From NCBI GenBank assembly GCA_963781665.1, contig CAWAGA010000002.1:4526001-4590000 (forward strand): DNA of 64,000 nucleotides, written 5' to 3'. The stretch is from JAJYIW01 sp963781665. Lineage in GTDB: Bacteria > Chloroflexota > Anaerolineae > Anaerolineales > Anaerolineaceae. A program made the translations under genes and the position numbers. The notes under the pieces were generated by a model. The model was not told where the DNA came from. It did not search any database and saw only the letters and a list, made by a program, of their open reading frames with translations. Position 1 is the first letter of the stretch; each line of letters begins with the position of its first letter. Positions 9,660 to 17,545 of the stretch are shown piece by piece.

Positions 9660-10037
9660 TCAACTTTCATTTCCCGTGAGAGGTGCAACCTGTAAATTGA
9701 AATGGGCGCTGCAATTCGGACAAACAGCTCCAACCAGGATTTGCTCCTGGCTGTTGAGGTGCATATAGATATCTTCTAGGTAACCAACGTCAGATGCAAA
9801 TAACTTCTCGATGATTGCAGGCTGGATGTTGGTCAAATGGCCCAACCGAATAATCACTCTGCTGAGCAAGATGACCGGGAGGTAAGCTTCATTTTTTATG
9901 ACACGCGGGTCCTGGATTGCTTCGATTTCATCCAGGGCGGTTGCCAGCCGCATCATTCCATCCCTAACTAACTCGCCTTCCGTGTTAAAAAAACCTCGGG
10001 GTAAGGTGAAAGTGAATTGTGTTTGGTATTCAGGCAT
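9660..10037 (-). CDS. Conserved eCIS assembly protein with C-terminal CxxC pair
   Basis: 125 aa. Starts MPEYQTQFTFTLPRGFFNTE and contains RDGMMRLATALDEIEAIQD, a helical centre, and CPNCSAHFNLQV near the C-terminus (one CxxC pair). This layout (tail-tube-like N-terminus, ATA.DE motif, CPxC near the end) is familiar from conserved hypothetical proteins next to tube genes in actinobacterial eCIS loci. The exact role is not known to me. The cysteine pair could bind metal as a dimer. It lies between tube 1 and the short protein, all on the same strand with small gaps. Confidence 0.78.
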   Translation of the reverse strand: MPEYQTQFTFTLPRGFFNTEGELVRDGMMRLATALDEIEAIQDPRVIKNEAYLPVILLSRVIIRLGHLTNIQPAIIEKLFASDVGYLEDIYMHLNSQEQILVGAVCPNCSAHFNLQVAPLTGNES

Positions 10038-10119
10038 AGATCACCCTTAATTTCTTGTCTTGAGTTGATAAGGAGGGCCAATCTTGTGATCGGCCACTCC
10101 TTATCGTTGTGCGGGTACA

Positions 10120-10563
10120 TCATTTCACGCGGTTAATGTATTCGTGAGCGATGGTCATTTCTTCAATGCCAATCTCATTACTATCGGCTTTAGGTTGGGG
10201 ACCGGTCACCTTCAACGGCCAGGCGCGTTCGAAATTCCAGCGAGCTACCTCTTTGAGGTGTTCGTCATACATGACGATAGATCCATCATGTCGGGCGTTT
10301 TCGACGTTTCCATCTTCGACCTGCTTGCGCCAATCCCAGATATCCATACTGCTGGTGATACCACGCTTGAGGGTGATATTTTCCCATTTGAGCCTGCCGG
10401 GGAGCTTGAGGATGACTTCCTGTCCCTTCTCGGTGACAACCTTATGCTCGATCAGTTCATTTTCTGAGCCTAATCCGGAACACTCGGTGAAATAACCCTT
10501 GATAACTCCCTGTATGTCTACGGCAAAATGAAAACCAATTAACGGGTCTTCGCGATCAGCCAT
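10120..10563 (-). CDS. gp19-family inner tube protein (Afp1-like)
   Basis: 147 aa, the standard length for eCIS inner tube subunits. Family features: DPLIGFHFAVDIQGVIKGYF then TECSGLGSENELIEHK, LPGRLKWENITLKRG, MDIWDWRKQVEDG, and a C-terminal LKVTGPQPKADSNEIGIEE. In the particle this subunit forms stacked hexameric rings inside the sheath and encloses the cargo. It sits immediately downstream of the sheath gene (49-base gap), as in essentially all such loci. Confidence 0.95.
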   Translation of the reverse strand: MADREDPLIGFHFAVDIQGVIKGYFTECSGLGSENELIEHKVVTEKGQEVILKLPGRLKWENITLKRGITSSMDIWDWRKQVEDGNVENARHDGSIVMYDEHLKEVARWNFERAWPLKVTGPQPKADSNEIGIEEMTIAHEYINRVK

Positions 10564-10611
10564 TTTTGACTCCTTTCAATTATTTACAGACATCCAATCA
10601 TTATTTCACGA

Positions 10612-12144
10612 TCACGCTTCAGCATTTGCGCCAGCCCATTGACTGATGCGGAAGATAACGAATTCTGCCGGCTTTACGGGTGCGACGCCAACTTCGATGA
10701 TGAGCTGTCCTAAATCCCTGATCTCTAGCGGATTCAGCTCTTCATCGCATTTGACATAAAACGCCTGTTCTGGGGTATTTCCAAACAAGGCGCCGCTGCG
10801 CCACACAACTCGCAGGAAAGATGTCACGTCGCGGCGTACCTTGGCCCATAAAGTGCTGTCATTTGGTTCGAAAACCACCCAGCTTAATCCGGATTCCATT
10901 GAAGCTTCGATCATGATAAACAACCGGCGAACGTTGATATATCTCCAGGATCCATTGCTGCTCAGGGTTCTAGCACCCCAGACGCGAATGCCTCTACCTG
11001 GAAACGCTCGGATGCAATTAACGCCGACGGGATTCAGCACATCCTGTTCACCCTTGCTCAGGTTCACCTCCAGGTTGATCGCGCCAAGAATGACGTCGTT
11101 TGCCGGGGCTTTGTGAACGCCGCGATTTGCATCGGTGCGATTGTAAATGCCAACCACATGGCCGCTTGGTGGAACCAACTTGCTGATGCTTCCAGAACCG
11201 CTCAGATCAGGGACTTCGATCCAGGGATAATACATGGCTGCATAGGAGCTGTCAAAATTGACATAAGATCGCCATTCTTTAGCTTGTTGAGGATTTAATC
11301 CCGGCGGAGTATCCAGGACAGCAAAACAATACCGCAGTTTTTCGCAATGTGCGATCATTGCAGTCTGGACAACCTTGACACGCTGCTTGGCTTCTTCCGA
11401 ACCATCGTATCCGACCATAACATCCGGGCACAGAATCAGGCGGATTTCGTCAATTGGCTCGAGCCCACCCAGACCGGTGCGTTGCGAAGGATCGCCAATA
11501 AATTGCGCTGCGGTTAAAGGTTCTGAACCGCCTCCAGACAGAACGTAAGTGCCTTCGTCAGGCAAAGCGGCAGCCACGCCTACATCGGAAATTGTAACTG
11601 AGTCAAATACAGCGTCGCCGATAAAGTTCTCACCTTTTTTCATGGTCAGTCCGGATTTGATCTCTCCACCTACACTCATGGTAAATAGATCTTCTCCGGA
11701 ATATTTAATATTGACAAGGAGGTCATTGCCTGAAGCGCCAGGGATTTTTGCAGTGATTTTGAAGCTGGTTTTCCCCTTGGAGGGAATAGCAACGGACGCG
11801 CTTTTCATGACACCGGTCATCTCGTTGAGTGCGCGCAGGCTGGTGACATAACAAGCTCCACCGCCATTTGCAAAATAACCATAGACAGCTTCGGGTAGAA
11901 AAGCTCCCGACGTGAAATCTCCGAAAACATCCGTAAACTGAGTCCAGCTTGTTACCAGGGTTGGTTTGTTAAGCCTCAATTCGACCACAACCCGTTCACC
12001 AGTCGCTGGATTGACCCCTTTAGCGCTGGCCTCAGCCGTAATCCCGATGAAAGCGGCCATCGAAGTGCCGACAGCTTCGATGGGTTTTGTTCCCCGCTCC
12101 ACCTCTTCTACATAGACACCTGGTGATGCATACGTTACTGCCAT
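10612..12144 (-). CDS. Contractile tail sheath protein
   Basis: 510 aa. N-terminus MAVTYASPGVYVEEVERGTK carries the classic sheath motif SPGVYVEE. Further family segments are GYFANGGGACYV, IRLILCPDV, PPSGHVVGIYNRTDANRGVH, GRGIRVWGARTLSSNGSWRY, INVRRLFIMIEAS, and C-terminal PAEFVIFRISQW. These correspond to the subtilisin-like and C-terminal sheath domains that contract to drive the tube. Only one sheath gene is present, unlike Afp/PVC with three. An AAGGAGG ribosome site precedes the ATG at 12144. The reading frame is uninterrupted. Confidence 0.96.
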   Translation of the reverse strand: MAVTYASPGVYVEEVERGTKPIEAVGTSMAAFIGITAEASAKGVNPATGERVVVELRLNKPTLVTSWTQFTDVFGDFTSGAFLPEAVYGYFANGGGACYVTSLRALNEMTGVMKSASVAIPSKGKTSFKITAKIPGASGNDLLVNIKYSGEDLFTMSVGGEIKSGLTMKKGENFIGDAVFDSVTISDVGVAAALPDEGTYVLSGGGSEPLTAAQFIGDPSQRTGLGGLEPIDEIRLILCPDVMVGYDGSEEAKQRVKVVQTAMIAHCEKLRYCFAVLDTPPGLNPQQAKEWRSYVNFDSSYAAMYYPWIEVPDLSGSGSISKLVPPSGHVVGIYNRTDANRGVHKAPANDVILGAINLEVNLSKGEQDVLNPVGVNCIRAFPGRGIRVWGARTLSSNGSWRYINVRRLFIMIEASMESGLSWVVFEPNDSTLWAKVRRDVTSFLRVVWRSGALFGNTPEQAFYVKCDEELNPLEIRDLGQLIIEVGVAPVKPAEFVIFRISQWAGANAEA

Positions 12145-12194
12145 TTCATAAACCTCCTTACTCGAAAAATATTCTGGATTTTTTTATTTGAGGA

Positions 12195-12218
12195 TTAGCA
12201 CGTAAAATTAACATTCAT
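12195..12218 (-). CDS. Possible seven-codon leader ORF upstream of the sheath gene
   Basis: In the 143-base gap between the DUF4255 gene and the sheath gene, a strong GAGGAGG ribosome site sits 8 bases before ATG-AAT-GTT-AAT-TTT-ACG-TGC-TAA (MNVNFTC). The peptide is too short to judge. It may be a translational leader or chance. The rest of this gap is A/T-rich and shows no clear hairpin terminator. Confidence 0.2.
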   Translation of the reverse strand: MNVNFTC

Positions 12219-12287
12219 ATATTTGTCCTCCTCAACTGGTGGAGAGCGAGTTTGAAAACAGGGATTAATTTCCATTGGACCTGTTAT

Positions 12288-13157
12288 TTAGACCAGTAGA
12301 TCAAAATCAGCGCCAGTTAATGGCACCATGATTTTCTTTTCAATTATTTTTCCTTCGGCTAGCCAGGCAATCAGGGTGTATTCTCCTGGCGCTAATCCTC
12401 CTAATACGAAATGGCCCTGATCGTCGCTGGTTGAGAAAAAACCAGTCCCTTTGATGGCAACCTGGATGCCTGCCAAGGGATTATCGGGCTGGCCTTTTTC
12501 ATTTTGTTGGATGACCGTGCCGCCAATAAATACTCTTTCTGAATTAATGCCTTCTTCAGTAAAAACTTGCTTGTGAGGTAGTGTGTTTGTCGCCCCGGTC
12601 CTCAACGTCAACGAATGGACGATCGGCCCGGTTACCTCAGTCCAGGGATCGATGGATATGGTGATGATATAAGAGACACTTGGACGCATTTCGTTATCCA
12701 TAGCGCTCCACAGTTCGGCCGGGTTGGTAAAACGATCATGGCTTGCCAACCGGGCTTGAATGTCGTAAGGCTGGTTCTTTAAAAGCCCAATAAGGCGGTT
12801 CTCAGGGATGATTGGGTTCCTGAATAAGGCATAAAGGCACCTGGAAAGCAGCCGGTGCTCATCGTCGGATTCGGCGGCCCAGGTAGTTATCATATAAAAA
12901 CAATCGATCCTGAATGGGGAGCGTTTCCGGTGGGCCAGGGGATCGCCTGCTGCTCGAGGCGGAAGATCTTCCCATTGGTGCTGGCGTAAAACAGGATTCT
13001 CACGCAAATCATACAGGAAGAAATTAATAGTCGGCTTTGATAACCGCGAGCTCCAATCCCGTCTGGGTTGATCAAAGCTGATATCGATTTCACTGTTTTT
13101 AATCGGCATTTCGGATTTAACTAATTGCCGGATCGTTTCGTCGAGATCTTCAATCAT
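12288..13157 (-). CDS. DUF4255 (Pvc16/Afp16-like) tube terminator with C-terminal carboxypeptidase-regulatory-like domain
   Basis: 289 aa. Residues about 1-185 match the DUF4255/Pvc16_N family: IEDLDETIRQLVKSEMP, RPTINFFLYDLRENP-like (seen as PTINFFLYDLRENPVLR), WAAESDDEHRLLSRCLYAL, and SVSYIITISIDPW. Known role: caps the tube and sheath at the distal end and sets particle length. The last 85 residues form a separate beta-sandwich of the carboxypeptidase regulatory type (PLAGIQVAIKGTG, DDQGHFVLGGLAPGEYTLIA). The start has GGGAGG seven bases upstream and overlaps the apparent end of the preceding gene. Confidence 0.9.
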   Translation of the reverse strand: MIEDLDETIRQLVKSEMPIKNSEIDISFDQPRRDWSSRLSKPTINFFLYDLRENPVLRQHQWEDLPPRAAGDPLAHRKRSPFRIDCFYMITTWAAESDDEHRLLSRCLYALFRNPIIPENRLIGLLKNQPYDIQARLASHDRFTNPAELWSAMDNEMRPSVSYIITISIDPWTEVTGPIVHSLTLRTGATNTLPHKQVFTEEGINSERVFIGGTVIQQNEKGQPDNPLAGIQVAIKGTGFFSTSDDQGHFVLGGLAPGEYTLIAWLAEGKIIEKKIMVPLTGADFDLLV

Positions 13158-13758
13158 AGCCAGGCCTCCCGGTTTGGCAAGATTTATGGGTTATCGGAAA
13201 CATTCGGCCCTTCCCAGAATCATTCCGCCATTTCATCATCAGGCATATAAGGACTCTGTCGGGATAATGATTTACGACCGACCGGGCGGCCGAGTTTGCC
13301 TCTTGCTCGACCGGTCGATGGCAGTATTGACGGTCATGTTCCTTGAGCTTTTCCATCTGACCTACAACGAATGTATCCAGAGATTGGTAATGACTTCGCC
13401 AGCTGTTAATCCGGTTTTCTGTCTCTTCATCCAGTTCGGCAGATTCCTGAACCTGACGTTGGGCCAGAAGTCTTTGCAAAGCCTTCTTTTTAGCATCAGC
13501 TTCCTGGCTGCGGCGGTCATGCGCCCCCGGTTTTATAGTCCCTTCATTCTGGGGTATATCTTGCTTAGGCATCGTATTGCTCCAATGGTTCAATGCCCTG
13601 GTTGCAGCCAATGTTCTGGGGCCAAAAATGCCATAGATAGCCTGAGCTGACAGTTCTGCCCAGCAAATGTCTTCCCCTTCCATGCGCCGGATTGCATTGA
13701 GTTCCTGGTGCTGGCATGTTTTGATAGGATAGGGATTTTCATATTTCGCTTTTCGCAT
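13150..13758 (-). CDS. Conserved hypothetical eCIS protein; C-terminal frame uncertain
   Basis: As sequenced 202 aa. The first 140 residues look natural (HQELNAIRRMEGEDICWAEL, then a charged helical stretch RSQEADAKKKALQRLLAQRQ). After EKLKEHDRQY the composition becomes erratic and the frame runs 8 bases into the next gene. Two one-base insertions, near 13320-13333 and at 13284-13286 (CCC), would instead give a basic tail ending SPYMPDDEMAE with a stop at 13220-13222 (178 aa). That reading is more natural but less certain than the other corrections in this window. Function unknown. Position between the AAA+ ATPase and the terminator gene marks it as part of the injection-system operon. Confidence 0.6.
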   Translation of the reverse strand: MRKAKYENPYPIKTCQHQELNAIRRMEGEDICWAELSAQAIYGIFGPRTLAATRALNHWSNTMPKQDIPQNEGTIKPGAHDRRSQEADAKKKALQRLLAQRQVQESAELDEETENRINSWRSHYQSLDTFVVGQMEKLKEHDRQYCHRPVEQEANSAARSVVNHYPDRVLICLMMKWRNDSGKGRMFPITHKSCQTGRPGYD

Positions 13759-13761
13759 GGT

Positions 13762-15909
13762 TTACCCTACCCGGAAGTCTTCTTCGCCTACCAATCGACC
13801 GAGCTTTTGGTATTCACGATGGGTGCTATGGAGGATATGGTGCATGGTGACCTGACCTCCATCTGCGGATGCCAGAAATGCTGCATTTACGAGGATATTT
13901 CGGATGTTGCCGCCAGCCAGACGATAACGGCTGGCGAGGAACTGCAAGTCAATATCTGGCTCACGAGGGACTTTTGGCGGGAACAGAGTTCGCCAGATGC
14001 GGAGACGATCGGCTTCATCTGGAAATGGAAAATTCACCGAGAATTGCAAGCGCCGGGTAAAGGCCTCATCTAAATTGGCTTTCAGGTTTGTTGCCAAAAT
14101 AGTAACGCCATCGTAGACTTCCATACGCTGCAGCAGGTAACTGATTTCAATATTTGCATAACGATCGTGTGAGTCTCTGACTTCTGAGCGTTTACCAAAC
14201 AAGGCGTCGGCTTCGTCGAAGAATAATATTGCATTACTCGATTCTGCCTCAGAAAAGATCCGTTCCATGTTCTTCTCAGTTTCGCCGATGTATTTACTGA
14301 CGATGGTCGAGAGGTCGACCTTGTATAGATCCAGTCCTAATTCACTGGCAATGATTTCGGCCGCCATAGTCTTTCCGGTTCCTGGGGGACCGGAAAAAAG
14401 GATGGGGATACCAGCGCTGAATACCAGCTTTTCGCCAACTCCCCATTCAACGAGAACCCGCGCTTTCCCCCTGAAAGTAGCAATAATTTCGTGAAGGATC
14501 TCGATTTGATCGACAGGCAATACGATATCGGACCAGCCGTATCGAGGTGTGACCTTGCGGGCGAGAGAAGACAGGTGGGCGTTCGAATGTGACCTTGCGG
14601 CCGATGCCAGGTCTTCGATATTAATAGGGCGATGATTCTTGTATGCAATATCCTGTGCGGTCATAAAGGTTGCCTGAATTTGCGTGCTGGTCAGTTCAAA
14701 TTGCCCGGCCAGAGTGGCTGCGGAATCATCTGGGACAAATTCGGAGGGCAAGAAATACTGCCACAATTTGGTCCTTTGCGCATAGTCAATGACAGGAAAA
14801 TGGATTTTTATAAAATTGAGATCTCGGCCACCCCGGTTAAAACCCCACTCAGATTGGCTGGAGATAATCAGGGTATCAGGAAATTCACATACTTCTAAAG
14901 TTAAATTATCGGGGGGGTTATTGTTGTCATCGAGACAAATATCCCACCCAGAAAACATTGGAATTGCATTTAACAAAAGTGAATCTCGGAGGATGATTCT
15001 TACGGCTGCCTCAAGCGACCTTTCGTTATGGTTAATTCTGAACAAATCGATTGATAACAAAGGTTTTTCAAGTTTCTTTGCTATTGCTTGAGCAGTCGCT
15101 ATTTGACAACCATCATCCGGGCCAGAAAAGATAAAATGGGGGGAAGAATATAATTCTGGATGAACCTCTGAATGCAAAAATGTCGACAATAACTGGTCGA
15201 CCGGTTTGAGTACCGGATCCGAATAAACGATAAAAGGTGCATAATCCGGATGGGATTGGTAATTGCCAAGAAGCCACCTAAAGATTGTCTCGTTGACCAT
15301 TAATGATTGCCGTAAAACCGGTTGATTACTCGAATCCGCAATCCTATCGATCAATTGAAATCTAACTAACGGCGATTGCTCAGACAGGTGGGTGAGAATC
15401 GAGAAACGGTCTAGACCAGGTGGCGCCAGCAAATTGAGGAGCAAATTTACGCCGGGCTGCTTGCGGGTGACATCATCTTGAAGATAGCCAAAAATCTGTT
15501 CGTATTTCAGATCAAGCGCAGGCGCCAGGCAAATCAGGAGGATGTCAATATCTATCGGCGTCAAATTAAAGATAGATGAAAGTTTCTTGAGTAGGATTTG
15601 ATCTGTCTGGTCAAAATGAAGCGTAAGAAATTCATCGATCTTTTTTTGTGCGTCTGCGAACTGTTTCGTAAAATTGTCCTCGTCCTCGTGGGGAAGATCC
15701 ATCGTCTGACCCCAACTGACTGCCAAGGGTCGAGAGACAAGATGGTTTGTTTCATGGTCAGAGATGTATAAACCCCGGTAGGTATCATCCAAATCCTGCC
15801 CGGCTAACTGCCAGCGACGTACCTCTCTGCGAACGAGCAGATCGATCCTAGAAATTTCCAGACCAAGGTATTCCAGATTTAGATGCGTCAGATTGGGCTT
15901 AGTCTGCAA
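13762..15909 (-). CDS. AAA+ ATPase of the contractile injection system (Afp15-like)
   Basis: 715 aa. The N-terminal half (about 1-440) is the divergent winged-helix/degenerate ATPase part of Afp15-type proteins. The C-terminal half is a full AAA+ domain: Walker A GPPGTGKTMAAE (about residue 500), Walker B ILFFDEADALFGKR, sensor ILATNLKANLDEAFTRR, and an arginine-containing FPDEADRLRIW helix. The family is needed for eCIS assembly, probably to handle particle components or load cargo. Its start overlaps the stop of the small first gene by 11 bases, so the two are coupled. Frame intact throughout. Confidence 0.94.
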   Translation of the reverse strand: MQTKPNLTHLNLEYLGLEISRIDLLVRREVRRWQLAGQDLDDTYRGLYISDHETNHLVSRPLAVSWGQTMDLPHEDEDNFTKQFADAQKKIDEFLTLHFDQTDQILLKKLSSIFNLTPIDIDILLICLAPALDLKYEQIFGYLQDDVTRKQPGVNLLLNLLAPPGLDRFSILTHLSEQSPLVRFQLIDRIADSSNQPVLRQSLMVNETIFRWLLGNYQSHPDYAPFIVYSDPVLKPVDQLLSTFLHSEVHPELYSSPHFIFSGPDDGCQIATAQAIAKKLEKPLLSIDLFRINHNERSLEAAVRIILRDSLLLNAIPMFSGWDICLDDNNNPPDNLTLEVCEFPDTLIISSQSEWGFNRGGRDLNFIKIHFPVIDYAQRTKLWQYFLPSEFVPDDSAATLAGQFELTSTQIQATFMTAQDIAYKNHRPINIEDLASAARSHSNAHLSSLARKVTPRYGWSDIVLPVDQIEILHEIIATFRGKARVLVEWGVGEKLVFSAGIPILFSGPPGTGKTMAAEIIASELGLDLYKVDLSTIVSKYIGETEKNMERIFSEAESSNAILFFDEADALFGKRSEVRDSHDRYANIEISYLLQRMEVYDGVTILATNLKANLDEAFTRRLQFSVNFPFPDEADRLRIWRTLFPPKVPREPDIDLQFLASRYRLAGGNIRNILVNAAFLASADGGQVTMHHILHSTHREYQKLGRLVGEEDFRVG

Positions 15910-16210
15910 AGCTATCCTTGCGTTTTTTCGTTCTTGAGAAAAGAGTAGTAGAGATGCTCGTAAAAATCAATTGCCACCATCGAAGCCGTGGCCTTTCCAC
16001 GATTCCAGTCTGCTCACAGATGAATTTGTATATGCTTTCAAAGCTGCAAAAATAGAGGTGTTTGTCATCACCTACGTGATCAATCGAACCGTGCCACTGG
16101 CCAATAATCCCATCTTCGTCAATACTTTCGTCCCAAATCCGAATTATGAAAGTATTGGGTTGGGTTTTTGATCGCTTATTGGATACAAGCTTTTTTTCCG
16201 GGCTTGTCAT
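15899..16210 (-). CDS. Conserved hypothetical protein, first gene of the eCIS operon
   Basis: 103 aa, function unknown. It has a basic N-terminus, a compact core FIIRIWDESIDEDGIIGQWH then GSIDHVGDDKHLYF followed by an F.SIYKFI helix, and a Trp/Ser-rich tail. Cores of the pattern F-[VI]-[IV]-R-[IL]-W...W.G.[IV]..V occur in small proteins beside regulators and secretion loci in Chloroflexota and Actinobacteria, from memory. Start: CGGAG ribosome site 5 bases upstream of the ATG at 16210. It directly follows the repeat-containing promoter. Confidence 0.75.
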   Translation of the reverse strand: MTSPEKKLVSNKRSKTQPNTFIIRIWDESIDEDGIIGQWHGSIDHVGDDKHLYFCSFESIYKFICEQTGIVERPRLRWWQLIFTSISTTLFSRTKKRKDSFAD

Positions 16211-16240
16211 TTGATCTCCGTAATAAGGGAATGAAGATAC

Positions 16241-16306
16241 ATACTATTCTTAAACGCAAGACGTCCGAGAAGCGTCACAGTACCGTCTCACGAACGTCTT
16301 ACGAAA
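16241..16306 (-). promoter_or_regulatory. eCIS operon promoter with four 11-bp direct repeats (probable SARP operator)
   Basis: Read on the plus strand, four head-to-tail 11-bp units start with GTC at exactly 16263, 16274, 16285 and 16296: GTCCGAGAAGC, GTCACAGTACC, GTCTCACGAAC, GTCTTACGAAA. On the transcribed (minus) strand they lie upstream of -10-like hexamers AAGAAT (16246-16251) or TAGTAT (16241-16246), about 30-40 bases before the first eCIS start. SARP/BTAD regulators are known to bind direct repeats spaced one helical turn apart, overlapping the -35 region. The regulator gene ends at 16328 just upstream, so it is the natural candidate. No separate consensus -35 is seen. Confidence 0.7.
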
Positions 16307-16327
16307 CATGGAAAAAAACTATCATTA

Positions 16328-17278
16328 TTAAGGGGAATCTGGCTCTCTTAACGCCTCATCAAGAAGTTGTTCCAGGTGATGGAGCTCGTTTCTGGTCTCC
16401 TCAATTGTTTCTTGAAGCTGTTTTAGCTTTTTAAATACATCTTGTGCTACAGGTTTGGTCAGTTTTTTCCGGTTTTCATGCTTCTCGTAATATTTATTGT
16501 CAACTAATGGCTCATTTACTGCGATCGGCTTGCCTGATTGTAGATTTTTAAACAGCCTGTGAGTTTCTTCCATAGGTGAAATTCCAAATTCATCTCTCAT
16601 GATCTGGCAGCAGCGTTGGTATTGATTTATGGCTGCTCGCCGATTACCTGCTTGCAGGTACAACCGCATCATATACCGGTGGATTTTTTCATGGGTTTGA
16701 TCTATCTCGAGCAATCGGTTGCCATATTCGATCCCCAATTCAAAACAACCTCGCTGGGTGTAATAATCCATAAGTTTGCTGAGATTGCTGGTGTACAGTA
16801 AACGGAACCGTTCGCGATCGTACAAACACCAATCATCATAGTTGCTTTCCATTAAATCGCCGATGTATAAATTATTGGCCCGTTCGAGCTTTTCGGCATC
16901 CTCAATGGACAAGTTATACCCCTCAATCTCATGAACCTCTAAAGACGTTTTCTCGAAAATTTCAATATCCAGCCAATATGGGCTAGAAGATAAGAAAAGG
17001 ATGCTGTCTTCATACATCATGAGATAATCTTCAGGCGGTGCTCCTGCAGATTGCAACACCTGTCGAAGGCGCCACAAATTGTTCCTCAGGTTTTTGCGTG
17101 ATATGGTTGTTGGGAAATCGCTCCAGAAAACTGATGCCAGTTTTTCACGATGGTGGGGTTGTTCCCGATTTAGGAGCAGGTAACAAAGAATTAAGCAGCA
17201 TTGCTTGTTCGGAAACCCGGAAAGGTAGCGGTCATAATACTGAGCTTGTCCACTACCAAACAGCCTGACCTTCAACAT
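16328..17278 (-). CDS. SARP-type transcriptional activator (winged helix + BTAD)
   Basis: 316 aa from the ATG at 17278, preferred over 17296 because GGGAGG lies 6 bases before it. N-terminal OmpR-like winged helix (MLKVRLFGSGQAQ, REKLASVFWSDFP, ISRKNLRNNLWRLRQVL), then a bacterial transcriptional activation domain built of TPR-like helices (ANNLYIGDLMESNYDDWC, YMMRLYLQAGNRRAAINQYQ, DEFGISPMEETHRL). The C-terminus is a coiled coil (KKLKQLQETIEETRNELHHL). It has no NB-ARC ATPase, so it is a short stand-alone SARP. Encoded immediately upstream of the eCIS operon on the same strand, with helical-turn repeats between; inferred activator of that operon. Confidence 0.9.
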   Translation of the reverse strand: MLKVRLFGSGQAQYYDRYLSGFPNKQCCLILCYLLLNREQPHHREKLASVFWSDFPTTISRKNLRNNLWRLRQVLQSAGAPPEDYLMMYEDSILFLSSSPYWLDIEIFEKTSLEVHEIEGYNLSIEDAEKLERANNLYIGDLMESNYDDWCLYDRERFRLLYTSNLSKLMDYYTQRGCFELGIEYGNRLLEIDQTHEKIHRYMMRLYLQAGNRRAAINQYQRCCQIMRDEFGISPMEETHRLFKNLQSGKPIAVNEPLVDNKYYEKHENRKKLTKPVAQDVFKKLKQLQETIEETRNELHHLEQLLDEALREPDSP

Positions 17279-17372
17279 TTTGACCTCCCTCATCAAAGTT
17301 GATGAATTGTTATATGTCGATGTCCTTATCGGTGAACTTGATGTTAAACCGAACCAATACTATAGTCGAACG

Positions 17373-17386
17373 ATTTTCCGGAAAAT
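17373..17386. promoter_or_regulatory. Perfect 14-bp palindrome upstream of the SARP gene
   Basis: ATTTTCCGGAAAAT, a perfect inverted repeat, in the 267-base divergent gap between the SARP gene and the ADP-ribosylglycohydrolase gene. On the minus strand it lies about 14 bases before a TATAGT -10-like hexamer (17360-17365), so it would overlap the promoter of the regulator gene. Could be an operator. The rest of the gap is A/T-rich with nothing else I can name. Confidence 0.35.
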
Positions 17387-17545
17387 GAAAATGTATTAAA
17401 ATTATTATAGCATTAATTACACCAAAAATATCTTATATAGAATTGGCTTGGAAAATAATTGCCAAATTGTAACCAAACACAAATATAATTAGTCTTGTTG
17501 ATCCAATTATTGCGGAAATATTCAAGAAAATCCCGGGGATTAGAA

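Noticed and set aside
13174..13650. Open frame on the plus strand of 158 codons
   Set aside because: Antisense to the eCIS operon, no ribosome site, Leu/Phe/Cys-rich random composition; a shadow of the minus-strand gene.
16263..16306. 11-bp repeats considered as a start of a CRISPR or VNTR
   Set aside because: Units are too short and diverge outside GTC; no spacers. Promoter position and the adjacent SARP gene fit an operator better.
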